DNA of 64,000 nucleotides, from NCBI RefSeq assembly GCF_000766795.1, contig NZ_JPDS01000003.1:1-64000 (forward strand). The letters are read 5' to 3'. A model generated the notes under the pieces. It saw only the letters and a program-made list of their open reading frames with translations. It searched no databases and was not told the origin of the DNA. Position numbers and translations under genes: made by a program. Shown piece by piece: positions 9,195 through 17,694 of the stretch. Source of the stretch: Polaribacter sp. Hel1_85 (GTDB lineage Bacteria; Bacteroidota; Bacteroidia; Flavobacteriales; Flavobacteriaceae). Every line of letters begins with the position of its first letter. The stretch's first letter is position 1.

Positions 9195-12173
9195 ATGCAA
9201 AATAAAGGACTTATAAAATTATTTGCAATCCTTTTTGGATTGGTAAGTTTATATCAATTATCATTTACGTTTTTAGCTAATAAAGTTGAAGACAATGCTG
9301 TAAGTTATGCAGAAAGCAAAGGATCAGATTCTGATGCAAGACAAAGAGCTACTTTTGAAAGAAAGTACTTAGATAGTGTTGCCAACAAAGACATTATTGA
9401 TCTAGGTGTTACTAAATACAGCTACAATGATGTTAAAGACAAAGAAATGAATCTTGGTCTTGACTTAAAAGGTGGTATTAATGCAATCCTACAAGTATCT
9501 GTAAAAGAAGTTTTAAAAAGTTTATCTAACGATTCTAAAAACGAAGTATTTAATCAAGCATTAACTGCAGCAGATGAAGCTCAGAAAAATGACAATGCTA
9601 ATTATTTAGATTTGTTTTTTGAAGAGTTTGAAAAAATTGCAGGAGACACTAAATTAAGTGACCCTTCTATTTTTGGAACAAAAGCTTTAAGTGACAAAAT
9701 TACTTTTAACGAAGATAATACAACTGTAAAAGAAACTTTACAAGATGAAATTAACAGTTCTATTGGTACTGCATTTGAAGTATTAAGAAGTAGAATTGAT
9801 AAGTTTGGGGTTACACAACCTAACATTCAAAGAATTGGAAATTCTGGAAGAATTCAAATTGAATTACCAGGAGCTAAAGATATTGAGCGTGTTACAAAGT
9901 TAATTACTAGTAAAGCAGAATTACAATTCTGGGAAGTTTATACAAATGCAGAAGTACAAAACTTCTTTTTCTCTGCAAACACTAAGGTTGCAGAATTATT
10001 AAAAGATACTACTGTTTTAGAAAAAGCCGTAGATTCTACAAAGAAAGATGATATTGATGATTTATTAGGTGAAACTACAGATTCTACAAGTGTAGCTCAA
10101 AAAAATCTTTTTACTTACTTTTTTCCTAATGTAGCACAGTCTCAACAACAAATGAGTTCTTTAGTAGGACAAGCTAAAGTTTTAGATACTGCAACCGTAA
10201 ACGATTTATTAAACAGAAAAGAAGTAAGAGCTTTATTACCTAATGAATTAAAGTACGTTAAGTTTTTATGGGATTACAAATCTAACAAAAGTGCTGATGG
10301 TACAACTGAGTTAATTGGTTTATACGCAATTAAAGGTAGTAGAACAGGTAAAGCTACTATTGAAGGTGATGTAATTTTAGATGCTGCTCAAGTATTTGAC
10401 CAGTTAAACAAACCAGAAGTTAGTATGACTATGAATAGTTCAGGTACTAAACAATGGGCTAAAATGACTACTGAAAATCAAGGTAAATTTGTTGCTGTTG
10501 TATTAGATAACTATGTGTATACTGCTCCTTCTGTTAATTTACCTATTACAGGTGGTAGAACTTCTATTTCTGGTGGAAGTATGACAATTGCAGAAGCTGA
10601 AGATATTTCTACTGTTTTAAAAGCAGGTAAATTACCAGCTGCTGCTAGAATTATTCAAGCAGAAGTTGTTGGACCATCATTAGGTCAAGAAGCAATTGAT
10701 GCGAGTTTCTTATCTTTTGGATTAGCAATTTTATTAGTTTTACTTTGGATGATTTTATACTATGGTAAAGCAGGTTTATATGCAGATGTTGCCTTAGTAG
10801 TAAACATCTTATTCATCTTCGGAATTTTAGCTTCATTTAATGCTGTGTTAACATTACCTGGTATTGCAGGTATTATATTAACAATTGGTATGTCTGTTGA
10901 TGCAAACGTTATTATCTTCGAAAGAATTAAAGAAGGATTATTCAAAAAGAAAGGATTAAAACAATCTGTAGAAGAAGGATTCTCTGTAAAAGGAGCTTTG
11001 TCTGCAATTATTGATGCAAACATTACTACCTTATTAACAGGTATTATTTTATATGTTTTTGGTACAGGACCAATTAAAGGTTTTGCATTAACATTAATGA
11101 TTGGTATTGCTACTTCTTTATTTACAGCTGTATTTATTACTCGTTTGTTAATTGACAGATCTGTAAACAAAGGAAATAACTTAACATTTAATACTTCTAT
11201 CTCTAAAGGGTGGTTCCAAAATATAAATGTAGAGTTCTTAAAGAAACGTAAAATTGCTTATGTAATTTCTGGTGCTATTATTGTTGCTGGTATTGTTTCT
11301 ATTTTCTCTATTGGATTAAAACAAGGAGTTGACTTTAAAGGTGGACGTTCTTATGTAGTTCGTTTTGATCAAGCAATGAGCGCAACAGATGTTGCAGGAA
11401 CTTTAAAAGATGCTTTTGGTACTGCTCCAGAAGTTAAAACTTATGGTTCTGATCATCAATTAAAAATTACAACAGTTTATAAAATTGACGAAGAAGGTAC
11501 AGAAGTAGATGACCAAGTGCAAAGTGCTTTATATACAGGATTAAAATCTTATTTAGGAGATACTACTTATGAAAACTTTAAACCAGGTTTCGAAAAAGAA
11601 GGAGCAGGCGTAATGAGTTATATGAAAGTAGAACCAACAATTGCAGATGATATTAAAACATCAGCACTATATGCAGTTTTAGGTTCTTTACTAATAGTTT
11701 TCTTATACATTTTATTACGTTTTAGAAAAATATCATTCTCTATTGGTGCTGTAGTAGCAGTTTTCCATGATGTATTAATTGTATTAGGTGTATTCTCTAT
11801 TACTTATAGTTTTATGCCTTTTGATATGGAAATTGGTCAATCTTTTATTGCAGCAATTCTTACTGTGGTTGGTTATTCTCTGAATGATACCGTGGTAATT
11901 TTTGATAGAATTAGAGAGTTTACAGGCATACATACTAACTGGAAATATAGTGAGGTTGTAGATAAAGCATTAAGCTCTACTTTAGGTAGAACAATAAATA
12001 CCTCTTTAACAACTTTATTAGTAATGTTAGCCATCTTCTTATTTGGAGGAGATTCAATTAAAGGATTTATGTTTGCTTTAATTGTGGGTGTAGCAGTTGG
12101 TACGTATTCATCATTATTTGTGGCAACACCAATTATGTATGATACTTCTAAAAAAGAAGAAAAGAATAAATAA
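9195..12173 (+). CDS. secDF: Protein translocase subunit SecDF (fused)
   Basis: Inner-membrane RND-type protein that uses the proton gradient to assist Sec export. The 992 residues contain SecD followed by SecF, as usual in Bacteroidota. SecD part: one N-terminal membrane segment, the motif NLGLDLKGGINAIL, a large periplasmic P1 domain, and a membrane block with SVDANVIIFERIKEG. SecF part, from about residue 670: GVDFKGGRSYVVRF, then a membrane block with LNDTVVIFDRIREF. It is preceded by its own promoter and followed by a terminator. Confidence 0.95.
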   Translation: MQNKGLIKLFAILFGLVSLYQLSFTFLANKVEDNAVSYAESKGSDSDARQRATFERKYLDSVANKDIIDLGVTKYSYNDVKDKEMNLGLDLKGGINAILQVSVKEVLKSLSNDSKNEVFNQALTAADEAQKNDNANYLDLFFEEFEKIAGDTKLSDPSIFGTKALSDKITFNEDNTTVKETLQDEINSSIGTAFEVLRSRIDKFGVTQPNIQRIGNSGRIQIELPGAKDIERVTKLITSKAELQFWEVYTNAEVQNFFFSANTKVAELLKDTTVLEKAVDSTKKDDIDDLLGETTDSTSVAQKNLFTYFFPNVAQSQQQMSSLVGQAKVLDTATVNDLLNRKEVRALLPNELKYVKFLWDYKSNKSADGTTELIGLYAIKGSRTGKATIEGDVILDAAQVFDQLNKPEVSMTMNSSGTKQWAKMTTENQGKFVAVVLDNYVYTAPSVNLPITGGRTSISGGSMTIAEAEDISTVLKAGKLPAAARIIQAEVVGPSLGQEAIDASFLSFGLAILLVLLWMILYYGKAGLYADVALVVNILFIFGILASFNAVLTLPGIAGIILTIGMSVDANVIIFERIKEGLFKKKGLKQSVEEGFSVKGALSAIIDANITTLLTGIILYVFGTGPIKGFALTLMIGIATSLFTAVFITRLLIDRSVNKGNNLTFNTSISKGWFQNINVEFLKKRKIAYVISGAIIVAGIVSIFSIGLKQGVDFKGGRSYVVRFDQAMSATDVAGTLKDAFGTAPEVKTYGSDHQLKITTVYKIDEEGTEVDDQVQSALYTGLKSYLGDTTYENFKPGFEKEGAGVMSYMKVEPTIADDIKTSALYAVLGSLLIVFLYILLRFRKISFSIGAVVAVFHDVLIVLGVFSITYSFMPFDMEIGQSFIAAILTVVGYSLNDTVVIFDRIREFTGIHTNWKYSEVVDKALSSTLGRTINTSLTTLLVMLAIFLFGGDSIKGFMFALIVGVAVGTYSSLFVATPIMYDTSKKEEKNK

Positions 12174-12192
12174 TTTTATTTAAAAATAATTT

Positions 12193-12237
12193 GAAACCGT
12201 TTTTAATGCCTGACTTTCAGATTAAAAACGGTTTTTT
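12193..12237 (+). terminator. Rho-independent terminator of secDF
   Basis: AAACCGTTTTTAAT pairs with ATTAAAAACGGTTTT across a 13-base loop and is followed by a T-run. Confidence 0.75.
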
Positions 12238-12254
12238 CATTAAACATATACTAT

Positions 12255-12262
12255 TATATTTG
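12255..12262 (+). promoter_or_regulatory. hpt-adk promoter -7 element
   Basis: TATATTTG matches TAnnTTTG and ends seven bases before the ATG at 12270, so the leader would be very short or absent. Confidence 0.4.
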
Positions 12263-12269
12263 CAATCTG

Positions 12270-13388
12270 ATGAGCATAATTAAACTTCAAGACCTTTATT
12301 TTAAACCTTATATTAATGAGGCAGAAATTGCTACAATTGTTAAACAATTAGCATTACAAGTAAAAGCAGATTTACCAAAAGAAGAAGTTCCTATTTTTGT
12401 GGGAATTTTAAATGGATGTTTCTTATTTGCAGCAGATTTTATTAGAGAATTTAATGGAGATTGTGAAGTTTCATTTGTAAAATTAGCTTCTTATAGCGGT
12501 ACTTCTTCAACCGAAAACGTAAAACATTTGGTTGGTATTAATGAAGATTTAACAGGAAGAACTGTAATTATATTAGAAGATATTATTGATACTGGAAACA
12601 CGCTTCAGGAAATTTATAATATCTTTAGAGATAAAAATTTAAAACAACTAAAAGTTGCGACGTTATTTTTTAAACCAGATGTATTTAAAAAAGAATTGCC
12701 AATTGATTATATCGGAAAAAGTATTGAAGATAAATTTATTGTTGGTTACGGATTAGATTATAATGGTTTAGGTAGAAATTACCCAGCAATATATCAACTA
12801 TCAACACAACCGAAAATGAAAAACATAGTATTATTTGGCCCTCCAGGAGCCGGAAAAGGAACACAAGCAGAATTCTTAAAAGACATGTACAACTTAGTGC
12901 ATATTTCTACAGGAGACGTGTTTCGTTTCAATATTAAAAACCAAACTGAACTTGGTTTATTAGCTAAAAAATACATGGATGAAGGAGATTTAGTTCCAGA
13001 TGAAGTAACGATTAATATGCTAAAAGCAGAAGTAAATAAAAATGCTGATGCTAATGGTTTTATTTTTGATGGTTTTCCAAGAACACAATCTCAGGCAGAA
13101 GCTTTAGATGCTTTTTTAGCTGAAAAAGGAGAACAAATAAATGGAATGGTAGCTTTAGAAGTTCCAGAAGATGTTTTAGTAACTCGTTTATTAGAAAGAG
13201 GGAAAACTAGCGGAAGAACAGATGATACTGATGAAAGTAAAATCAGAAATCGTTTTAACGAATACAATACAAAAACTGCAATTTTAAAAGACTTTTTTGA
13301 TGAGCAGCAAAAATACTATGGAATTAATGGTGTAGGGTCTATTGAAGACATTACACAACGTATTGCAACAGTATTTGATACACTATAA
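12270..13388 (+). CDS. Hypoxanthine phosphoribosyltransferase - adenylate kinase fusion
   Basis: A 372-residue two-domain enzyme. Residues 1-182 form a PRTase fold that salvages hypoxanthine/guanine with PRPP; the PRPP loop is VIILEDIIDTGNTL. Residues from the internal Met at 183 form a complete adenylate kinase (AMP + ATP to 2 ADP), with P-loop GPPGAGKGTQ, STGDVFR, DGFPRTQSQAEALD and a short LID with RGKTSGRTDD. The fusion links purine salvage to adenylate balance. The internal Met (12816) could allow separate translation of the kinase. Such fusions occur in Flavobacteriia; the adk and hpt functions are both confident. It is followed by obg. Confidence 0.92.
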   Translation: MSIIKLQDLYFKPYINEAEIATIVKQLALQVKADLPKEEVPIFVGILNGCFLFAADFIREFNGDCEVSFVKLASYSGTSSTENVKHLVGINEDLTGRTVIILEDIIDTGNTLQEIYNIFRDKNLKQLKVATLFFKPDVFKKELPIDYIGKSIEDKFIVGYGLDYNGLGRNYPAIYQLSTQPKMKNIVLFGPPGAGKGTQAEFLKDMYNLVHISTGDVFRFNIKNQTELGLLAKKYMDEGDLVPDEVTINMLKAEVNKNADANGFIFDGFPRTQSQAEALDAFLAEKGEQINGMVALEVPEDVLVTRLLERGKTSGRTDDTDESKIRNRFNEYNTKTAILKDFFDEQQKYYGINGVGSIEDITQRIATVFDTL

Positions 13389-13390
13389 AA

Positions 13391-13478
13391 CGTGTAACTG
13401 TGTAAATGTTTAATTGTGTAAACTTTTAAATACTATTCACAGAATAATTACACAGACAAACAATTACACGATTAAACA
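13391..13478. repeat. Inverted and iterated GTGTAA repeat between hpt-adk and obg
   Basis: The 96-base spacer contains GTGTAA-type units and a long imperfect inverted repeat. TGTTTAATTGTGTAA (13407-13421) pairs with TTACACGATTAAACA (13464-13478) with one G-U position. It could fold into an mRNA hairpin between the two genes. Confidence 0.6.
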
Positions 13479-13484
13479 ACAATA

Positions 13485-14474
13485 ATGACTGAAGGAAATT
13501 TTGTCGATTACATAAAAATATATGCTTCTTCTGGTAAAGGCGGACAAGGTTCTATGCATTTACATAGAGAAAAGTTTATTACCAAAGGTGGACCTGATGG
13601 TGGAGATGGAGGACGTGGAGGACACATCATTTTACGTGGTGATAAAAATATGTGGACATTATTTCACTTAAAGTTTAAACGTCATTTTAGAGCAGAAAGT
13701 GGTGGTGGTGGAAGTGCTAGTAGAAGTTCTGGTGCAGATGCAGATGATATTTATATTGACGTTCCTTTAGGAACTATTATTAAAGATGCAGATACTGATG
13801 AAGTAATTGTAGAAATTACTGAAGACCAAAAAGAAGTTATTTTATTACGTGGTGGAAAAGGTGGACTTGGAAACTGGAATTTTAAATCTTCTACAAATCA
13901 AACACCAAGGTACGCACAACCAGGAATGGAAGGTTTTGATGGTTGGTTTAGATTGGAATTAAAGTTATTAGCTGATGTTGGTTTGGTTGGTTTCCCTAAT
14001 GCAGGAAAATCTACTTTATTATCTGTTTTAACAGCTGCAAAACCAAAAATTGCAGATTATGCTTTTACAACTTTAAAACCCAACTTAGGAATTGTAGAAC
14101 ACAGAAATCATAAAACATTTGTAATTGCAGATATTCCTGGAATTATTGAAGGTGCTGCAGAAGGAAAAGGTTTAGGACATCGTTTTTTACGTCATATTGA
14201 GCGTAATTCTGCGCTATTATTCTTAATTCCTGCTGATAGTGATGACATTAACAAAGAATATGAAATTCTTTTAAATGAACTTAAAAAACACAATCCTGAG
14301 TTGTTAGATAAAGCTAGATTATTAGCTATTTCTAAATCTGATATGTTGGATGATGAATTACAAGAAGAAATTAAAGCTGAATTGCCAGAAGGTGTTGAAG
14401 CTTTATTTATCTCTTCTGTTACTCAAAAAGGTTTGCAAGAATTAAAAGACAAACTTTGGGAAATGCTGAATTAG
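13485..14474 (+). CDS. obg: GTPase Obg/CgtA
   Basis: Essential ribosome-associated GTPase involved in 50S maturation and stress control. The N-terminal glycine-rich Obg fold (about residues 3-160) shows [13 protein letters not shown] and [13 protein letters not shown]. The G domain has [20 protein letters not shown] and SKSDM. With 329 residues it lacks the C-terminal OCT extension found in Firmicutes, the normal length for Bacteroidota. It may be co-transcribed with hpt-adk and ends at a strong terminator. Confidence 0.95.
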   Translation: MTEGNFVDYIKIYASSGKGGQGSMHLHREKFITKGGPDGGDGGRGGHIILRGDKNMWTLFHLKFKRHFRAESGGGGSASRSSGADADDIYIDVPLGTIIKDADTDEVIVEITEDQKEVILLRGGKGGLGNWNFKSSTNQTPRYAQPGMEGFDGWFRLELKLLADVGLVGFPNAGKSTLLSVLTAAKPKIADYAFTTLKPNLGIVEHRNHKTFVIADIPGIIEGAAEGKGLGHRFLRHIERNSALLFLIPADSDDINKEYEILLNELKKHNPELLDKARLLAISKSDMLDDELQEEIKAELPEGVEALFISSVTQKGLQELKDKLWEMLN

Positions 14475-14510
14475 TGAATAATTAGCTTTAAAACAAAAAA
14501 TAATAGATCA

Positions 14511-14541
14511 AAAACTCAAACAAATTCTGTTTGAGTTTTTT
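14511..14541. terminator. Bidirectional terminator after obg
   Basis: AAAACTCAAACA / TGTTTGAGTTTT with loop AATTC and a T-run. It lies between convergent genes. Confidence 0.88.
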
Positions 14542-15016
14542 ATTCTTTTAATTGTATTCTAATTGGTAACTGATACTTTGTAGTAACAGGAATTCCTCTC
14601 TTATTTGCAGGAAATATTTGAGGTAAATTTTGAACGCTAACTTTTAGCAAACTATCTAATTGAGGCAATTCTTTTTTTATGTTATTTGAAGACTGAATAG
14701 AATCCAAAATAAAAATCCCTTTAGAATTAATTAGCAAATCAACATAAATAATTTCGTCTATTGAATCTTTAATCGTAAATAAATTCTTTTGCAACTCCTC
14801 TCCTATTTTTTGATGAATTGTATTTCTAAAACAATCAGATTTTTTTGTTTTATCAATAATAGAATCACAAGGTTTAAATGAAGGAAAAGTATCTACGGAA
14901 GAGAAATCTACAATAGTATCTAAAACTTGAATATTTTTGTTTTTTGATAAAGAAATTTTATCACACGAAGTGATAAAAAATATAATTAATAAAAAAGAAA
15001 AAATACGTTGAAACAT
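14540..15016 (-). CDS. Lipoprotein with TonB C-terminal-like domain
   Basis: 158 residues. MFQRIFSFLLIIFFITSCDK is a lipoprotein signal with the modified Cys in TSC. The C-terminal half (IIYVDLLINSKGIFILDSIQ ... LPQIFPANKRGIPVTTKYQLPIRIQL) has the beta-alpha-beta pattern of TonB C-terminal domains, and resembles the tails of the two upstream proteins. No TonB box-binding role is implied; stand-alone copies of this domain are common in Bacteroidota. Its start overlaps the upstream gene by about 56 bases in another frame, so it belongs to the same transcript. Confidence 0.6.
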   Translation of the reverse strand: MFQRIFSFLLIIFFITSCDKISLSKNKNIQVLDTIVDFSSVDTFPSFKPCDSIIDKTKKSDCFRNTIHQKIGEELQKNLFTIKDSIDEIIYVDLLINSKGIFILDSIQSSNNIKKELPQLDSLLKVSVQNLPQIFPANKRGIPVTTKYQLPIRIQLKE

Positions 15017-15554
15017 GAAAACCTAATAATAAGTGAAAATAGTAAATTAAAAGATTAGTTTTTGTTTTTTTATCCATTCTTTCTTTTTTCCTTCTCGCTT
15101 TTTTTTGTGATTTTGTTTCTTCTACTAAAATTGTAAAAGGTATTGAATATTTTACAGCAACATTTTCTCCTTTTACTTTACCTGCAATCATTTTAGGTGA
15201 TAAATTCATAACTCTCTTAACCTCCTCTTTTAATTTTGGATGCGGTGCTCTTACAACAACATTCACAACGTCTCCAGAAGCAGTTATTTTAAAACCTATA
15301 AAAACTCTATACTTTCCTTCTTTAAGAAGTAATTGATTAGGTAAATCTGAATCAAAGTTCTCAATAAATAATCTTTGAATACCTTGACTAAAGCAATTTT
15401 TTAAATCTTGTTTACTTCCTTTACACCCAGGATAAACAGGCACCTCATCAATAATCAAAAAAGAAACTTCTTTTTCGGCTTTCTTATCCTGAGAAGAGAC
15501 CGTTAAATTAAAGGACAGAAATACAATTATAAAAAAACAAAACTTTTGCAGCAT
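14961..15554 (-). CDS. Secreted TonB C-terminal-like domain protein
   Basis: 197 residues from the ATG at 15554 (MLQKFCFFIIVFLSF, signal peptide); a TTG nine bases earlier is less likely. Residues about 35-145 are homologous to the tail of the M56 protein upstream: VPVYPGC, SDLPNQL, VRAPHPKLKEEVKRVM and ENVAVKYSIPFTILVEETK are nearly the same in both. After a basic stretch (SQKKARRKKERMDKK) comes a hydrophobic tail of about 35 residues, unlike the family. It reads over the start of the next gene, suggesting that the original stop codon was lost. Function unknown; probably a periplasmic partner of the M56 protein. Confidence 0.65.
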   Translation of the reverse strand: MLQKFCFFIIVFLSFNLTVSSQDKKAEKEVSFLIIDEVPVYPGCKGSKQDLKNCFSQGIQRLFIENFDSDLPNQLLLKEGKYRVFIGFKITASGDVVNVVVRAPHPKLKEEVKRVMNLSPKMIAGKVKGENVAVKYSIPFTILVEETKSQKKARRKKERMDKKTKTNLLIYYFHLLLGFHVSTYFFFFINYIFYHFV

Positions 15555-15657
15555 TTTTAACAAGTTAAATAAATATTATTAATACGTGAAATTACAAAAC
15601 TTTAATGACTTCTGTTCTAAACTTTTTACCTCAAAATACAACTCATTTTTTAGATAT

Positions 15658-15750
15658 TTAAAAAGCTGTTTTTAACAACAAAAAGGTCGAAGTTTGCGCT
15701 TCGACTTTTAATATTGCAAATAATAATACAAGTAAAATTTTCTTTTTCAT
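15658..15750 (-). pseudogene. Signal-peptide relic (30 codons)
   Basis: Six bases after the M56 stop a frame opens with MKKKILLVLLFAILKVEAQ, a convincing signal peptide, but stops after only 11 more residues (TSTFLLLKTAF). A GTCGAAG / CTTCGAC hairpin with an A/T-rich flank (about 15682-15710) lies inside the frame. It looks like the 5' remnant of another exported TonB-C-type gene, cut short by deletion. A genuine small secreted peptide cannot be excluded. Confidence 0.35.
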
Positions 15751-15756
15751 AAAAAT

Positions 15757-17196
15757 CTATTTGGTTTTATCTATATGCAAAGTAAATGGAATTGAATACT
15801 TTACAGCTACTTTGTTACCATTATCTTCTCCCGGAATCATTTTTGGTAATGTACTCATAACTCTTATAACTTCTGCTTTAAGTTTTGGGTGTGGTGCTCT
15901 TGCTTTTATTTGTACAACTTTACCTTCTTTATCAATTTTAAAAGCGATAAAAACTCTTTTCTTGCCTGTTTCTAAACCCAATTGGTTAGGTAAATCTGCA
16001 TTAAAATTTTTACCAAAATGCATTTGTACCATTTTAGAAAAACAATATTTATCTCCTGTTTCGCAACCGGGAAAAGTTGGTGCTTTATCTATTGTCATAA
16101 ATGAAACTGAACCATCTGAATTTATTCTTTCTTCACCACTCTCAGATAGTTTTTTTTCATATAGTTTTCTCTTAACAAACTCATTCATCTTTTCATTAAG
16201 TTCGCTTTCCTTATTTAATATAGTTATAGAATCTTTTAGTTTTTTATTAGCTAGAATAGCAGCTTCCAACTCTAAATTTTTAACTTTTAAGTTATTTTGT
16301 GCAAGTCTTTCTGATTCTGTAAGTTTATTAACAGTTGCTTTTGAAGCACAAGAAGTATAAAATAGCATACACACTAATACAGGAATCAATACTAAATACT
16401 TTAACTGATTCATTTTTTTGGATTGATTTTTCTTCATCATAATAATTCTTTTTTTAATTAATGTTTGTTTGTAAAATTGGTTGACAAACGCAATGTTTTC
16501 AACCTGAAAAAAGTTGGATAGCAAATTATTTATATAGATTTCTCTGGTTTCTGATTTTGTAGCAATATCATCAGAAATGTATTCGTGTATTAAAGTGATT
16601 CTTTTTTGATAAAAGAAAATCATAGGATTAAACCACATGACAATTTTTAAAAATTCAAAGAACAATAAATCTAACGAATGTTTTTGTTTACTGTGTACTA
16701 ACTCATGTGCTATAATTTGTTCTTGTTGGTTTTTAGGGATTTCTTTTCCTAAAAATATATAATTGAAAAACGAAAATGCTTTGGTTTGTTTAGGTATAAA
16801 AACTAAAGTAAATTGTTGTTTCTTATCAACTTCATATTTTCTAATTAATGTGGCTATTTTAAATAATTTGACTAGAAATAGTATGGTAAAAATACTTACG
16901 CCAATCCAAAATAAAATGCTTAGATAATTGACTACAGAAACTGATTGATAAATTTCTGTTTGCTGAATTACTTTTTCTGGTGATAAAACAATTTCTGGTA
17001 AATAAATAATAAACTCTTCTGGAACTGCTTTTTGAAACGTCGGAATTTTAATAAATGGTAAAATGAAAGATAAAACTGGTGTACTTATTAAATACCATCT
17101 GTTTTTAGCAAAAAAAGTTTCTTTACTAAGGAAGAAATCATAAATAGCCAAGAATAACACTTGGAATAAAATTACTTGTAGAATATAATTTATCAT
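15757..17196 (-). CDS. M56 (BlaR1-like) membrane metalloprotease with TonB C-terminal domain
   Basis: 479 residues. The N-terminal part has several membrane segments (residues 1-20, 32-50, about 90-112) typical of the M56 sensor-protease family. The cytoplasmic zinc site is H164-E-L-V-H168, with a third ligand probably in LIHEYISDD near residue 206. A further membrane segment near 270-285 (YLVLIPVLVCMLFYTSCAS) is followed by a coiled-coil stretch (about 290-345). A TonB-C-like domain follows (PTFPGCETG, DLPNQLGLETGKKRVFIAFK, ARAPHPKLKAEVIRVM). By analogy with BlaR1/BlaI it probably senses an envelope signal and cleaves the BlaI repressor encoded just upstream. The signal is unknown. Confidence 0.85.
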   Translation of the reverse strand: MINYILQVILFQVLFLAIYDFFLSKETFFAKNRWYLISTPVLSFILPFIKIPTFQKAVPEEFIIYLPEIVLSPEKVIQQTEIYQSVSVVNYLSILFWIGVSIFTILFLVKLFKIATLIRKYEVDKKQQFTLVFIPKQTKAFSFFNYIFLGKEIPKNQQEQIIAHELVHSKQKHSLDLLFFEFLKIVMWFNPMIFFYQKRITLIHEYISDDIATKSETREIYINNLLSNFFQVENIAFVNQFYKQTLIKKRIIMMKKNQSKKMNQLKYLVLIPVLVCMLFYTSCASKATVNKLTESERLAQNNLKVKNLELEAAILANKKLKDSITILNKESELNEKMNEFVKRKLYEKKLSESGEERINSDGSVSFMTIDKAPTFPGCETGDKYCFSKMVQMHFGKNFNADLPNQLGLETGKKRVFIAFKIDKEGKVVQIKARAPHPKLKAEVIRVMSTLPKMIPGEDNGNKVAVKYSIPFTLHIDKTK

Positions 17197-17218
17197 ATTT
17201 TTTATTTTTATTTTAGAT

Positions 17219-17294
17219 TTGTCATTTCGACCTTGTGGAGAAATCTCAATTTAAAAGATTTCTCAATTTCACTACGTTTCATTCGAAATGACAA
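17219..17294. repeat. Long imperfect palindrome (GTCATTTCGA type)
   Basis: TTGTCATTTCGA (17219-17230) and TCGAAATGACAA (17283-17294) are inverted. Inside, GAGAAATCT (17238-17246) pairs with AGATTTCTC (17256-17264). It fills the spacer between the BlaI and M56 genes and looks like a dispersed REP-type element. In RNA it would be a large hairpin that could lower expression of the M56 gene relative to the repressor. Confidence 0.7.
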
Positions 17295-17327
17295 GGTTTT
17301 ACGAAAACTACAACTGCAAACTGCTTA

Positions 17328-17690
17328 CTAATTTTTCTTATTTACTTCTTTTAAAATTGATTCCAATTCAGAAACATCCATTTTGTTCTCTTTTACAAAA
17401 AAGGAAACCATGCTTTTAAAAGAACCATCAAAATAACCATTCATTAATTTATGTAAACTTTGGTTACTATACGCTTCTTTTTCTATAATAGGAAAATACA
17501 CAAACCCTCTCCCAACAGGTTTATGATTTACAAATTCTTTAGTTTCTAAAATTCTAATAATAGTAGAAACTGTGTTGTATGCAGGTTTAGGTTTTGGTAA
17601 TTTATCAATTACTTCTTTTACAGACGCTTCTTCTAGAGTCCATAAAACTTGCATTATTTGTTCTTCTGCTTTTGTTAATTGTTTGCTCAT
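17328..17690 (-). CDS. BlaI/MecI/CopY-family transcriptional repressor
   Basis: 120 residues with the winged-helix pattern of the family: LTKAEEQIMQVLWTLEEASVKEVIDKL, then PAYNTVSTIIRILETKEFV (recognition helix and the scissile region), then VYFPIIEKEAYS. The C-terminal part is a dimerisation helix set. Proteins of this family bind dyad operators and are inactivated by M56 proteases. It starts four bases after the DUF4350-type gene and precedes the M56 gene. Probable target: the palindrome at 18639-18672. Confidence 0.9.
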   Translation of the reverse strand: MSKQLTKAEEQIMQVLWTLEEASVKEVIDKLPKPKPAYNTVSTIIRILETKEFVNHKPVGRGFVYFPIIEKEAYSNQSLHKLMNGYFDGSFKSMVSFFVKENKMDVSELESILKEVNKKN

Positions 17691-17694
17691 AATT

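Noticed and set aside
14540-17690. Beta-lactam resistance locus (bla operon)
   Set aside because: BlaI and M56 genes are present but there is no beta-lactamase or penicillin-binding protein in the unit.
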